From the NCBI GenBank assembly GCA_026708115.1, contig JAPOVL010000047.1:115740-179739 (forward strand): a DNA stretch of 64,000 bases. The letters run 5' to 3'. Below, piece after piece: positions 48,390-58,030 of the stretch (position 1 is the first letter of the stretch; the number at the start of each line of letters is the position of its first letter). A model generated the notes under the pieces. That model was given only the letters and a program-made list of their open reading frames with translations. It made no database searches and was not told the DNA's origin. This DNA is from Chloroflexota bacterium (GTDB lineage: Bacteria; Chloroflexota; Anaerolineae; Aggregatilineales; Phototrophicaceae). Made by a program: the position numbers and the translations under genes.

Positions 48390-51389
48390 CTAAAAATTGT
48401 CCAACTCACTGAGGTCGGCTCGACCTTGCTGCATAGCGCTTATTAGCTGAAGCAGCGCAATTCGATTGTTGCGAAGTCGCCTGTCGTCGGCATGCACCAG
48501 CACGTGATCGAAGAAGTCTGTGATCGCCGGTGCCATATCTTCAAAGCCGGTCAGGAATCCATCGATGTTGTCTTCGTCGCCCAGCTTCTTGAGGCTTGAT
48601 GAATAAGCCTCGTATAGCGATTTCTCTTGCGGCTCGACCAGCAAATCCGGATCAAGGGACTGCGCCCACTCATTACGTGTTATTCGCGCGCAACGGGCAA
48701 AGCTATCCAGAATCGATTCCCAATTCGTCTTCCCGACCCAACGCGCCAGTTCTTCAATACCCTGAATGGCGCGAAAAGGATTTGCCGCCTGCTCTGCCAA
48801 GACAGCGCTGATGACATCGCGCGGAACGCTCAGTTTGTCGCTCAGCCAATTGTCCAGGCGCCCGCTCAGGAATTCAAGAACCTGCATCCGCATATCCGGG
48901 CTGACCTCGACCGGTTGCGCCGCCGATACCCTTTTGATCGCCGGGCGCAAATCTGCCGAGATGCCCGCTTCCGCGAGAATGCGTACGATACCCAGGGCGG
49001 AACGCCGCAAACCATAGGGATCCGATGTTGATTTCGGCGCCAAGCCGACAGCCAGCAGTCCTGTCAGGCTATCCAACTTGTCCGCCAGCGCCAGTAAACG
49101 CCCGGGGGCGCGGGCCGGCAACTTGCCACCAGCCCCGCTTGGCAGCCAGTGCTCCGCAATCGCCTCCGCGACAAGCGTGTCGTATCCCTCTCTCAACGCA
49201 TATTCGCGTCCCATAATGCCTTGCAGAGATGTCATTTCCACGACCATGCTTGTCGCCAGATCCGCCTTCGCGATCTGCGCCGCCTGCCCCGCGATGTCGA
49301 TATCTTCCGGAGCAAATCCCAGCAACTCGCCGAGATCGCCAACTGTAGAAGCCACGCGGTCATTTTTCTCGCGCATGGATCCCAACTCAGCTTGAAATGT
49401 CAAGGTGTCCAGGCGCGGCAGATACGCCCGCAGCGGCTTCTTGATATCCGCCCTATAGAAGAAACTGGCATCGGAAAAGCGCGCGCGGATGACTTGTTCG
49501 TTACCGTGTATGACCTTGTCCAGATGCTCGCTATCGCCATTGCGCACGCCGATGAAGTACGGCAGCAAATTGCCTTGGGCATCTTCAACAGCGAAATAGC
49601 GCTGGTGTTTGCGCATGACTGTGACAAGCACATCGCGCGGCAACTCAAGATATGTTCTGTCAAATTCGCCGCGGAAGGCTGTCGGCGCTTCAACCAGGTT
49701 TGTCACTTCATCCAGCAGATCCCCGTCCGACGCAACGATGCCGCCGACATCGCTCGCCAGAATATTGATTTGTTCCTGTATCGAATCGCGCCGCCCGGCA
49801 AAGTTGAGCTTGATGCCTTCAACGCTGCAGGCGCGTTCGAATGCCGCCAAGTCTTCAATCGGGATTTTCCGCGAACCATAAGGGCGTAGTCCGCGAGTGA
49901 CATTTCCGCTCGCGACGCCCCCAAGCTCGAAGGGGACAATCGTTTCGCCGAATAGGGCCACGATCCAGCGAATTGGGCGCGAAAAAGCCAGGCCGCTGGC
50001 ATTCCAACGCATCGATCTGCCAAATCTTATCTCGGACAAGAACTTTGGCAGTTCGCTCGCCAGCACTTCCGTTGCGGGCAAACCGGCCACTTTCACCAGC
50101 GCCGTCGCATAACTGCCGCCATCGATCTCCTGGACCACCAAGTCCGTGACATCCACGCCCTTGCCCCGCGCGAATCCCTCAGCCGCTCGCGTCGGCTCGC
50201 CGCCGTCGTCGAATGCCCGCGCCGCCGGCGGTCCCTTGGCGACGAATTCTTCATCAGCCTGGCGTGGCGACACTTGCCGCGCAATCATGACAATCCGGCG
50301 CGGCGTCGCGCTGACCTCGATACCCGCGTTCCCAAGTTTCAGTTCATCGAATAGCGCTGGAACGGAATACTGCAATTGTGACAATGCGTCAGCGACATCA
50401 TCGGCGGGCATTTCCTCCACGCCGATTTCAATCAGCAGATCCGCCGCTGCCGTCGGCTCCGCCGGCATTTCGCCAGCTGCCTGTGCCGGGGCGCCGCTCC
50501 ATTTGTCCGCCATTTTCATCAGCGGATAAGCCATGGCCTCCCGCTTTTGCACGTACTCTTTGGCGATCGTCCGCGTCATTTCGCGCATACGACGAAAGTA
50601 ATTTGCCCGCTCGGTGACGCCGATAGCCCCGCGCGTATCCAGCACGTTGAAGAGATGGCTGCACTTGAGCACGTAATCGTAGGCGCTGATCAAAGCGTCG
50701 CCCTCCAGCGCGTGCGAATACTCCCGTTCATAGGTATCGTAAACTTGCTTGAGCGCGCTGACATCGGCGACATCAAAATAATAGCGACAGTGCTCGACCT
50801 CTTCGTTGAACATCATGTCGCCGTAATTTACGCCCTCCAGCCAGTCGATCTCCCAGGCGGAGTCCTTGCCTTGCAAGGCCAGTACAATGCGCTCGATCCC
50901 ATAAGTGATTTCCACGCTTACCGGATCAAGCGTCATGCCCCCCGCTTGCTGGAAATAAGTGAACTGCGTGATCTCCTGCCCGTCCAGCCACACTTCCCAG
51001 CCCAGCCCCCAGGCGCCCAGAGCCGGCGATTCCCAGTTGTCTTCCACAAAGCGAATATCGTGTTCCCGCTGTTTGATGCCCAGCGCCTCCAACGACGCCA
51101 GATAAAGTTCTTGGGGATTGCCCGGGTCCGGCTTCAGGATGACTTGATATTGATAATACTTCTGCATCCGGTTGGGATTCTCGCCGAAGCGGCCATCATC
51201 GGGGCGCACGCTCGGTTCCACATAAGCCACGCGCCAGGGCTCGGGACCCAATACGCGCAAAGTCGTCGCCGGATTGCCCGTCCCCGCCCCCACTTGCACG
51301 TTATACGGCTCCCAGATGACGCAGTCCTGCCCCGCCCAAAACGCATGCAACTTTAGTATGACCTGCTGGAAACTTAAGGCTTTCGGCAT
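48390..51389 (-). CDS. glyS: Glycyl-tRNA synthetase, fused alpha and beta chains
   Basis: Charges tRNAGly. The 999-residue protein joins the two subunits of the bacterial alpha2beta2 enzyme. Alpha part (~res 1-300): SFQQVILKLHAFWAGQDCVI, NPNRMQKYYQYQVILKP, GWEVWLDGQEITQFTYFQQ and GITYGIERIV-like EITYGIERIVLALQG. An Ala/Pro/Glu-rich linker (~300-320) leads to the beta part, LLIEIGVEEMPADDV, with RKHQRYFAVEDAQGNLLPYF and a C-terminal DALR-like anticodon-binding domain. ATG at 51389 is chosen because AAAGGAG lies just upstream. Fused GlyRS is known from several bacterial lineages; there is no frameshift at the joint. Confidence 0.95.
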   Translation of the reverse strand: MPKALSFQQVILKLHAFWAGQDCVIWEPYNVQVGAGTGNPATTLRVLGPEPWRVAYVEPSVRPDDGRFGENPNRMQKYYQYQVILKPDPGNPQELYLASLEALGIKQREHDIRFVEDNWESPALGAWGLGWEVWLDGQEITQFTYFQQAGGMTLDPVSVEITYGIERIVLALQGKDSAWEIDWLEGVNYGDMMFNEEVEHCRYYFDVADVSALKQVYDTYEREYSHALEGDALISAYDYVLKCSHLFNVLDTRGAIGVTERANYFRRMREMTRTIAKEYVQKREAMAYPLMKMADKWSGAPAQAAGEMPAEPTAAADLLIEIGVEEMPADDVADALSQLQYSVPALFDELKLGNAGIEVSATPRRIVMIARQVSPRQADEEFVAKGPPAARAFDDGGEPTRAAEGFARGKGVDVTDLVVQEIDGGSYATALVKVAGLPATEVLASELPKFLSEIRFGRSMRWNASGLAFSRPIRWIVALFGETIVPFELGGVASGNVTRGLRPYGSRKIPIEDLAAFERACSVEGIKLNFAGRRDSIQEQINILASDVGGIVASDGDLLDEVTNLVEAPTAFRGEFDRTYLELPRDVLVTVMRKHQRYFAVEDAQGNLLPYFIGVRNGDSEHLDKVIHGNEQVIRARFSDASFFYRADIKKPLRAYLPRLDTLTFQAELGSMREKNDRVASTVGDLGELLGFAPEDIDIAGQAAQIAKADLATSMVVEMTSLQGIMGREYALREGYDTLVAEAIAEHWLPSGAGGKLPARAPGRLLALADKLDSLTGLLAVGLAPKSTSDPYGLRRSALGIVRILAEAGISADLRPAIKRVSAAQPVEVSPDMRMQVLEFLSGRLDNWLSDKLSVPRDVISAVLAEQAANPFRAIQGIEELARWVGKTNWESILDSFARCARITRNEWAQSLDPDLLVEPQEKSLYEAYSSSLKKLGDEDNIDGFLTGFEDMAPAITDFFDHVLVHADDRRLRNNRIALLQLISAMQQGRADLSELDNF

Positions 51390-51420
51390 GTCGCTCCTTT
51401 GTAGCCGCATTCACACGAAG

Positions 51421-51437
51421 TAATGCACTGCATTATA
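51421..51437 (-). promoter_or_regulatory. Promoter -10 box and palindrome upstream of the GlyRS gene
   Basis: A perfect minus-strand TATAAT (51432-51437), about 43 nt before the start codon; the -35 box is weak. TAATGCA-C-TGCATTA (51421-51435), a perfect dyad, overlaps the -10 box and the start of transcription and could be an operator. Confidence 0.45.
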
Positions 51438-51469
51438 CGAATCCAAGAGTCAAATAACGAGGGGAACGA

Positions 51470-51524
51470 ATAAGCCCAAAACCAAACGAGTCGAGAGGCT
51501 GAACTTGCTTGGGATCAACCTCTC
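51470..51524 (-). terminator. Probable terminator of the Gld-like operon
   Basis: GAGAGG (51493-51498) pairs with CCTCTC (51519-51524), extended by four further pairs. On the minus strand it is followed by the T-rich CGTTTGGTTTTGGG. It lies 32 nt after the DUF4340 gene. Confidence 0.5.
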
Positions 51525-51556
51525 TGTCTCAATTGTAGCCGTATAGGTTTTACGAG

Positions 51557-52618
51557 CTATCCGCCCGCCGCGCTTGTGTCTTCAGCCTCGGCTTCTGCGA
51601 CGCGCACAAGGTCCGCCTGCTCCAGATCTTCAAAAGCGTCCAGCGCGTATTCGCGAACAGTCACATAATAATCCGACGTCGAAGATTTCAAGACGATGTT
51701 GCCGTCGTCTCGTTTCGCGCCGAAGGATAGCGTATAACTTTCGGTCCTGTATGACACGAAGTCTTCGCTGTCGTCAGTTGCGCCCTCTGCGCCCTCCGTA
51801 TCGTCCTCAGCGCTCTCCACTTCCGTCTCGACAATCTGCCTGTACTCGACTTCAACTGTGACCGGCGCTTCGTCCAGGCCGTATTCGTCCAGCAAGACCC
51901 GACCGAGCGGCTCAACCATAGTAATAGAGGAGGCATTGCGCAATATGCTCGGCATCAGCGTATCTTCAAAAACTTCGCCTTCCGGCAAGCCTAGATAGCG
52001 CCAGCTCCCGCCGTCAGACTCGAACTCAAAACTGCCATTCGCATTGCTCACCTTGATCTTGATGACGTCTTCTTGCGGCGCCCGGACATAGCTGGCGTCA
52101 ATCCACGCCGATACCTGGGTCGATGCTTCCCAAGCGCTGAGACCCGTCCCCAGATAGGCCTGGTCGTCGCTTGCAAGGCGCGCGTAAACCGTATCGGCTC
52201 CGGCGCTGCCGCCAAGATAGAGCTCGCTTGCCTCGTCGCCGCTGACGATGCTCAGTTTGCGCCGGAATCCCTCCTCCGCCACTTCCAGCCGCGGGAAGTT
52301 CGCCGGGTTGCTCGCGACCAGACGACTGGTATCCAATCCCGCGACGCGCTCCAGCAGTTCATCGGCTTTGTCGCTATTCACCGGGAAGTCATCGGCGCTG
52401 GGCAGCATCCAGCCATCATCGCTTCGCGCTATCCGTAACGAATTGTCAAGATCATCAACGATTGCCAGCTCTGTAACATCGTCGGCGCTGAGCCCCGGCA
52501 GCAGCGGCCGCACAGCCCGCTCTTCCCTGCCCGTTCTTGCCCCAACCGAAATGACCAGCAAAACGATCTGAACAACCAGCGCGGCTGCCAGCAAAATATT
52601 GCTTCGATTCAGCATCAT
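51557..52618 (-). CDS. DUF4340 domain protein
   Basis: A 353-residue protein with one N-terminal membrane anchor (~res 8-27) and an external repeat-rich body of the DUF4340 type: LLPGLSADDVTELAIVDD, SDKADELLERVAGLDTSRLV and the SGDEASELYLGGSAGADTVY strands. The C-terminal region has an acidic linker (~res 270-290). DUF4340 proteins are commonly encoded next to GldG-like ABC components, as here: its start overlaps the end of the fused permease/GldG gene by 4 nt. Exact role unknown; presumably an external part of that transporter complex. Confidence 0.82.
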   Translation of the reverse strand: MMLNRSNILLAAALVVQIVLLVISVGARTGREERAVRPLLPGLSADDVTELAIVDDLDNSLRIARSDDGWMLPSADDFPVNSDKADELLERVAGLDTSRLVASNPANFPRLEVAEEGFRRKLSIVSGDEASELYLGGSAGADTVYARLASDDQAYLGTGLSAWEASTQVSAWIDASYVRAPQEDVIKIKVSNANGSFEFESDGGSWRYLGLPEGEVFEDTLMPSILRNASSITMVEPLGRVLLDEYGLDEAPVTVEVEYRQIVETEVESAEDDTEGAEGATDDSEDFVSYRTESYTLSFGAKRDDGNIVLKSSTSDYYVTVREYALDAFEDLEQADLVRVAEAEAEDTSAAGG

Positions 52619-55554
52619 GCGCCTCCTTCGGTTATGCTGCCGTCCCCATTTGGATCGTCAGCGTTTGCGTCGGTCGAGCCATCTGCGGGCGCGATCAGCG
52701 CCATGGGTTCTTCGGCACGGCGCTGCATTTGCCAGAACACGCCGACCAAAACCAGTCCGATCAGAGCCACAGCATAGTTCATCAGCACCCACTGATTCTG
52801 CTGCGTGTCCCCTATCGGCGGCAGGATGCGCGCCGCGCTCCCCCGGCTGCGAATAGACGCCAGGGAAAGATCTTCCGTCAGCCAATCTATGGCGTTCGCG
52901 AAGACTTGCAAATTGCTGGCGAAGCGGTCCCCGCCGAAGTTCAAAGATATCTGGTATACGTTGTCGTTGATGAATTCCGAACTGCCCAAGACGATCAATC
53001 GCGTATTGCCCGGCGAGCGCTCGATCAGACCGATTGCTGTCCCCTCGGCCGCCTCCCCCTCCGCCGCGATCTCGCCTCCGTCTGCGGCTTCGAAGGGCGA
53101 ATCCTTGCCCAGGAAGAAGCTCTCAAATGAACCCTCCACCAAGACCGCCAACGGGAACGATTTCTGGTCTGTCCCTATCATGAAGCCCAATTCGGGGAAC
53201 AACTCCAGATCCGGCTGCAAGTTGCTGTCGCTGGTTTCCCAGGATCCGGGACTCGAGCGAATCAGTTCGCTGGACCTGGCGTCGGCGAGTTGAGACGCCT
53301 CGAGGACGACCGGCGACGCCCAGTTCATAGTCACAAAGGGCAAGCTGTTGACAATGCTGCTCTCAAGGTTGAGGCCGTCCGGGCGGACATCGATAAAGAA
53401 TGGATAGTCCAGAGCCTGTACTTCCGTGACGACCATATCGCCCAGGTCGCGCTGCGTCTGCATGGGGAAGGGCGCATTCTGCCTGTCCATCACCAGACTT
53501 TCTCCAATGGCAATGCCATAACTGCGCAGCATCTCCGCAATGCCTTTCTCATTGGCGTCCAGCATCAGCGCGCCCTGTATGGGATCAATGCCCAAACGAT
53601 AGTGCCCGGCAGCGGCGATGACCGAACCGCCGCGCATGAGGTACTGGTCGATGGCGTAACGCTGCAAATCCGTCATGCTGTGCGGCGCGATCAATATCAG
53701 CACGTCAAGGTCGCCGGGGATCTTGCCGTCTTCAAGCGTCAACCGGCGCACTTCATACGATTCGCGCAAGCTCTCTTCCAAGATCGAATACTGCTGCAAG
53801 TTCGGCATCTGACGTCCGAATTGGTCAATCCCTTGCCCGGGCGGCGTCCACAAGCCGATTATCTTTAGAAATCCCGAAGACGAGCGCTTCAAGGCCCCTT
53901 CGATGGCGTTGCGGATCTCCGCCTGGCTTAGCTCCCCCGTGGGGAAGATCACCTGGAAACTGTCCCCCGTCTCCACGACCAGATGCAGGAAAAACGTCTC
54001 CACAGCGAAGAAACTCGTCGCCACCGGCTGGATCTGGTAGCGTTCGGCCAGCTCCGCTTCGCTGATCTCGGCCTCAGGGGCGGACAGGTCGACGACCTCG
54101 AATGCGATTTTCTCCGCGTTGGCGCCCGCCACCTCCTCCGCAACTTCCTCGATCGTCCGGCTGACCTCTTGCATAGATGGCGGCAAGGTGGCGGACGTCA
54201 GGTACAAAGTCAGATTGGCGGGCTGATCAAACGACGCCAGCACGGCCTCCAGGCTTTGAAAACCGTAGACAACCCGCTGAATATTGCTTGTCAAGTCGTA
54301 TTCCAGGTTGCGCAAGCGCACATTGACGCCAAAGGGCGAGTCGCTTATCTCGATAAGATCGGTGAAGTGGAGCGTGGCGGTCTGGTCGCCGTAAACGATC
54401 AACAGGTCAAAATAAACATTGACCAGGGATACGCCGCCGCGGTCGCTGACTTGCAGCGGCGTCGGTCGAATGCCGTAGATCTGGTTCGCTTCGCGCTCCA
54501 ATTCCGGATGAGCCAGCGGGTCGACAAAGGCCAGTTCCAGTTTGCCATTCGCGGCCAGTTCAAATTCGCGCAAGGTATCCTTGATGCGCGGGGCCAGCGG
54601 CGCCAGCAAGGGATGGCTCTCTTCGCTGAAATAGCCGCGAATCAAGAGCGGTTCCTGCAGCCCTGCCATCAATAGCCGGGTTACCTCGGACAAGCTGTAT
54701 TCTCTGTGCTGTGTCAGGTCCAGCCTTGCCGCGCTGGCCGGCGCGATCAACAGGTTGAATGCCAGCAAATTGGCGCCCACCAAAGCCAGCCCAATCCTGC
54801 CGTTTAATCGACGAAGTCGCAGTTGATCACCGCTGCTCCAGCGTTTGCTTTCCAGCGACAAGATATTGGCAGCCAGGAAGAACAGAGTCAGCGACAAATA
54901 ATAGACCAGGTCGCGGGGGTCAATGACGCCGCGTTCAATGCTTTCAAAGCGGCTGCCCGTGCCGAACAAACGCAAGATGTCGCCCGTGCTCGCCCCAAGT
55001 AAATCGGTGATGACGGGCGAGCCAATAGCCTGGAACAAGCCGCAAACGACGACCGTGCCGATAAGCGCCACCAACTGGTTATCCGTTCGCGAAGACAGGC
55101 AGAGCCCGATAGCTATATAGCTCGACGCCAGCAAAAGCGTCGCCAGATAGCCGCCGATAACCGGCCCCCAGTCGAGGTTGCCCAGGCTGGCAACCGTGAA
55201 GGGCAAGAACATAGTCAAGGCCAGCGCCACCGCAACCAGCGCCAGCGCCGACAAGAACTTGCCCGCGACCAGTTCAACCAGCCGCACCGGCATGGTGAGC
55301 AAGACCTGCAAGTTGCCGCTGTCTTCTTCACGGCTCCATTGATGCATGGTCAAGGCCGCAACCAGCAAGATCATCAGCAGCGGCATCCATTCAAATAGCG
55401 CCCGGACATCGGCGATGCCCCGCGCGAAAAACGAATCCACCCAGAAGAAAACGAAGAGCGTCAAGACCAGGAAGACCCCGACAAAGATCAGCGCCATCGG
55501 CGAGCCAAAATAGAGTTTGAGTTCCTTCTTGCTAATCGAGAGAATCTTCTTCAT
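52615..55554 (-). CDS. Fused ABC-2 permease and GldG-like protein
   Basis: A 979-residue protein. Residues ~1-250 form an ABC-2 type permease with six helices (KKELKLYFGSPMALIFVGVF, then REEDSGNLQVLLTMPVRL), equivalent to GldF. A further helix (~265-285) leads into a large external domain equivalent to GldG/ABC_transp_aux, with EYSLSEVTRLLMAGLQEPLL, VVDLSAPEAEISEAELAERY and LDVLILIAPHSMTDLQRYAI, and a last anchor near residue 915-935. In Bacteroidetes GldF and GldG are separate proteins. The ATG at 55554 has AAGGGCGGG upstream. With the ATPase and DUF4340 genes it forms one transport operon of unknown substrate. Gliding is not implied. Confidence 0.85.
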   Translation of the reverse strand: MKKILSISKKELKLYFGSPMALIFVGVFLVLTLFVFFWVDSFFARGIADVRALFEWMPLLMILLVAALTMHQWSREEDSGNLQVLLTMPVRLVELVAGKFLSALALVAVALALTMFLPFTVASLGNLDWGPVIGGYLATLLLASSYIAIGLCLSSRTDNQLVALIGTVVVCGLFQAIGSPVITDLLGASTGDILRLFGTGSRFESIERGVIDPRDLVYYLSLTLFFLAANILSLESKRWSSGDQLRLRRLNGRIGLALVGANLLAFNLLIAPASAARLDLTQHREYSLSEVTRLLMAGLQEPLLIRGYFSEESHPLLAPLAPRIKDTLREFELAANGKLELAFVDPLAHPELEREANQIYGIRPTPLQVSDRGGVSLVNVYFDLLIVYGDQTATLHFTDLIEISDSPFGVNVRLRNLEYDLTSNIQRVVYGFQSLEAVLASFDQPANLTLYLTSATLPPSMQEVSRTIEEVAEEVAGANAEKIAFEVVDLSAPEAEISEAELAERYQIQPVATSFFAVETFFLHLVVETGDSFQVIFPTGELSQAEIRNAIEGALKRSSSGFLKIIGLWTPPGQGIDQFGRQMPNLQQYSILEESLRESYEVRRLTLEDGKIPGDLDVLILIAPHSMTDLQRYAIDQYLMRGGSVIAAAGHYRLGIDPIQGALMLDANEKGIAEMLRSYGIAIGESLVMDRQNAPFPMQTQRDLGDMVVTEVQALDYPFFIDVRPDGLNLESSIVNSLPFVTMNWASPVVLEASQLADARSSELIRSSPGSWETSDSNLQPDLELFPELGFMIGTDQKSFPLAVLVEGSFESFFLGKDSPFEAADGGEIAAEGEAAEGTAIGLIERSPGNTRLIVLGSSEFINDNVYQISLNFGGDRFASNLQVFANAIDWLTEDLSLASIRSRGSAARILPPIGDTQQNQWVLMNYAVALIGLVLVGVFWQMQRRAEEPMALIAPADGSTDANADDPNGDGSITEGGA

Positions 55555-55600
55555 CCCGCCCTTCCTGTTTAGTAAACCCCCATGCTCATGCACGGGGCGT

Positions 55601-55644
55601 GTTTGCTGTTTTGCCTGAGCGCGACATGCCTGTGACCTCTTCGC
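55601..55644 (-). repeat. Short element 3' of the ABC ATPase gene (family C, copy 2)
   Basis: Second copy of the 44-nt element also found at 44021-44064 after rpoD. It lies between the ATPase gene and the permease gene of the same operon, so it is probably transcribed. Confidence 0.7.
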
Positions 55645-55662
55645 CGCTTACGCGCCGGGCGG

Positions 55663-56577
55663 CTATGCCGTGCTTGCCAGTTGATTGAAGAAGGACTCCA
55701 GCGTGATATCGTCGCGCCGTATCTCCCGGACCGCCCAGTCCTCGGCCCGCGCCAGCGCGTAGATAGCCGGGGTGACTTCCAGGTTGCTGCTGATACGATA
55801 TGCGGGAAAATCATCAGCCGAGCGGATGGCGTTGACCCGGGTAACGCCTTCAATATTCCCCAGCGCCCCCTGAATGCCCTCGGCATCTGTTTGCAGCACC
55901 AACATCGCGTCGTTGCTCCGCCGTAGGTCCCGCAAGTTTTGGTCCGCCTTGACCTGGCCATTGATGATGATGATGACGCGATCGCAAATCGCTTCGACAT
56001 CCGATAGGATGTGCGACGAAAACAATATGCTGCTTCCCCGCGCCAATTGCTTGATCAAGGCGCGAATCTCGACGATCTGCGTTGGATCCAGGCCCACGGT
56101 TGGCTCGTCAAGAATCAAGAAGCCGGGTTTGTGCAAGATCGCCTGCGCCAAACCGACCCGTTGCCGCAAGCCCTTGCTTAGCGACGAGATCGGGCGCGTC
56201 AGGTAGTCCTGCAAGCCCGTGCCGTAGATGGCTTGCGAAAGCAAAGCGCGCGCTTGCCCGGGCGGCACGCCCCGCAGATCGGCGATCATCATCAAATAGC
56301 CCTGCACCGATAACTCGGGATACAAGGGTGTATTCTCCGACAGATAACCAATCCTGGCTTGCACCGCCCGCAGGTCGCTCAAGACGCCCTTGCCGTCGAT
56401 TTCAACCCAGCCGTCGTCAGGATGCAGGAACCCGGTAATGATCTTGATCGCCGTTGATTTTCCCGCGCCGTTAGGTCCGAGCAGACCGACGATTTCTCCC
56501 GGTTCAATAGAAAAACTCACCCCGCGCAGCGCTTCAATCGCGCCATAGCGCTTGGTGATGTTATGCACATTGATCAT
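55663..56577 (-). CDS. ABC transporter ATP-binding protein (GldA-like)
   Basis: A 304-residue ABC ATPase: Walker A LLGPNGAGKSTAIKIITGFL, signature SLSKGLRQRVGLAQAILHKP, Walker B PGFLILDEPTVGLDP and the H-loop ILFSSHILSDVEAI. A ~75-residue C-terminal domain follows, typical of CcmA/GldA-like ATPases that drive ABC-2 permeases. The signature is LSKG rather than LSGG, a usual variant in this subgroup. ATG at 56577 is used; the longer frame upstream overlaps a repeat. First gene of the Gld-like operon. Confidence 0.92.
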   Translation of the reverse strand: MINVHNITKRYGAIEALRGVSFSIEPGEIVGLLGPNGAGKSTAIKIITGFLHPDDGWVEIDGKGVLSDLRAVQARIGYLSENTPLYPELSVQGYLMMIADLRGVPPGQARALLSQAIYGTGLQDYLTRPISSLSKGLRQRVGLAQAILHKPGFLILDEPTVGLDPTQIVEIRALIKQLARGSSILFSSHILSDVEAICDRVIIIINGQVKADQNLRDLRRSNDAMLVLQTDAEGIQGALGNIEGVTRVNAIRSADDFPAYRISSNLEVTPAIYALARAEDWAVREIRRDDITLESFFNQLASTA

Positions 56578-56639
56578 ACACAGAACCCCTTCTCGCTCAT
56601 CCCGAAGAATGCCTTTCCTGTCTGTGAGCCTGTCAATAA

Positions 56640-56800
56640 ATCTGCCCCCATCCCCGGCCACTTCCCCCAAAATGACAGAAAGGGAGTATTGTGACCCGTA
56701 TTGAGCCATTTAAGCCCCTCCCTCTTTATGGGAAACATCCCCCGAAAGCGGGGGACCGAGGGGGCGTGGGTTTGGGCTGGGGGTGAAACTGTGTCCGCCG
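56640..56800 (+). repeat. Dispersed intergenic repeat, family B, copy 2
   Basis: Diverged copy of the element at 37511-37622: it shares GTGACCCGTATTGAGCC.TTT and AAGCCCCTC...TTTATGGG, but the hairpin arm is interrupted by CCCCCGAAAGCGGGGG. It lies in the leader of the Gld-like operon. Confidence 0.7.
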
Positions 56801-56889
56801 CCGCAAATGGCTCAATCATAGACAGCCCAGCGTACCTTCCCATGAACTAAAAACGCACGCTGGCAATCATATGCATTGCGCATAAGAAA

Positions 56890-56919
56890 TGTATATGAAA
56901 ACTTATAAGAATTTGTAAA
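56890..56919 (-). promoter_or_regulatory. Possible promoter of the Gld-like operon
   Basis: Minus-strand TTTACA and TATACA with an 18-nt spacer inside an AT-rich stretch (about 56860-56925) that stands out from the GC-rich surroundings. The leader would be about 300 nt and include repeat family B. Confidence 0.4.
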
Positions 56920-56930
56920 CTTTTGCGCGC

Positions 56931-57875
56931 CTAGCGCTTCAGATTTTCCACCCGCGTTTCCGACAGCACCTGCAGATAATGCCTATAACCGAACTGCGCC
57001 CCGCCCGCATACAAAGCGTTGACCGCGCCGGCTGCTACCCCGCTGCGGATTGCCTCGGCATGGCTCGCGCCGCGCGCCAATGCTGTCACGATGCCGGCGT
57101 GAAGACAATCCCCGCTGGCGATAGGATCAACCGGCTCGATGACTGGCGGCGTCGCCTTCACGAATGCCTCCTTGGCAAACAGCAGGGCGCCTTCCGCGCC
57201 CAGCGATATAACAACGATCTGGATGCCATTATTGAGCAACGACGCCGCGGCATCAATGACCTCCCTTCGCTTTTGGGCATCGACATGCATAACAGCCGCC
57301 AGCTCCTCAGCATTCACCTTGATGGCGAAGGGCGCGGCCGCGATCGCATTGCCGAGCGCCCGGCCGCTGCTATCGATCCAAACCCGCTTGCCCAAGGCCT
57401 TCAGCCGCTCGATGACATCCGCCGGCGCGTCTGCCGGGGCGCCTTCCGGCAGGCTGCCGCAAAAGCAGATCGTCCTCGCGCTCTGGCTTTCCGCGACTCG
57501 GCAGACATCGTCCGCTAGTGCGCGCCAATCAGCGCTCCCCACCTGTCCGGATTCATTGATTACCGTAGAAACGCCATCGGCGTTGGCAATGATCGTGCAG
57601 GTTCTGGTTTCGCCATCGAACCAGGTCCATTCGGCCTCATAACCCGCTTCGCCTACCATCGCCGCCACCATGCGCCCGGTATGCCCGCCCAGCAATCCCA
57701 TCGACAAGGGATGACCGCCGAGAATCTTCACAGCCCGCATCATGTTGAGTCCCTTGCCGCCCGGCACGACTACGCCGCGGCTGATGCGTGAAATATGTCC
57801 CACGGCAAAATCGGGCACCACCAGCGTGCGATCCAGGGCGGCGTTGGGCGTCACGCAGATGATCTTCTCGGTCAC
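56931..57875 (-). CDS. PfkB-family sugar kinase (1-phosphofructokinase/LacC type)
   Basis: A 314-residue ribokinase-fold kinase. CVTPNAALDRTLVVPDFAVG at the N-terminus and VVPGGKGLNMMRAVKILGG are the signature of the 1-phosphofructokinase/tagatose-6-phosphate kinase subfamily. The C-terminal catalytic loop is VDPIASGDCLHAGIV, with the catalytic Asp retained (GAGD is usual; here ASGD). Start: GTG at 57875, after a weak AGGCGAG site; the frame extends 22 codons upstream without similarity. It probably phosphorylates fructose-1-phosphate, fructose-6-phosphate or tagatose-6-phosphate. It is not near the sugar cassette at 28-34.6 kb but could feed the same aldolase. Confidence 0.85.
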   Translation of the reverse strand: MTEKIICVTPNAALDRTLVVPDFAVGHISRISRGVVVPGGKGLNMMRAVKILGGHPLSMGLLGGHTGRMVAAMVGEAGYEAEWTWFDGETRTCTIIANADGVSTVINESGQVGSADWRALADDVCRVAESQSARTICFCGSLPEGAPADAPADVIERLKALGKRVWIDSSGRALGNAIAAAPFAIKVNAEELAAVMHVDAQKRREVIDAAASLLNNGIQIVVISLGAEGALLFAKEAFVKATPPVIEPVDPIASGDCLHAGIVTALARGASHAEAIRSGVAAGAVNALYAGGAQFGYRHYLQVLSETRVENLKR

Positions 57876-58030
57876 TGTCTCGCCTGACTCCCGTCGATAG
57901 CGGCGTCGCCCTACCCTAGCCCAATCATCCGCTGAGGACAAGCTGAAGCCCTGTATCGAATTCGCTTGAAATTGAAATTTTTTATCTCACCACAAATGCG
58001 CAAAGAATGCGGGCGGCGACAATACTGTAG

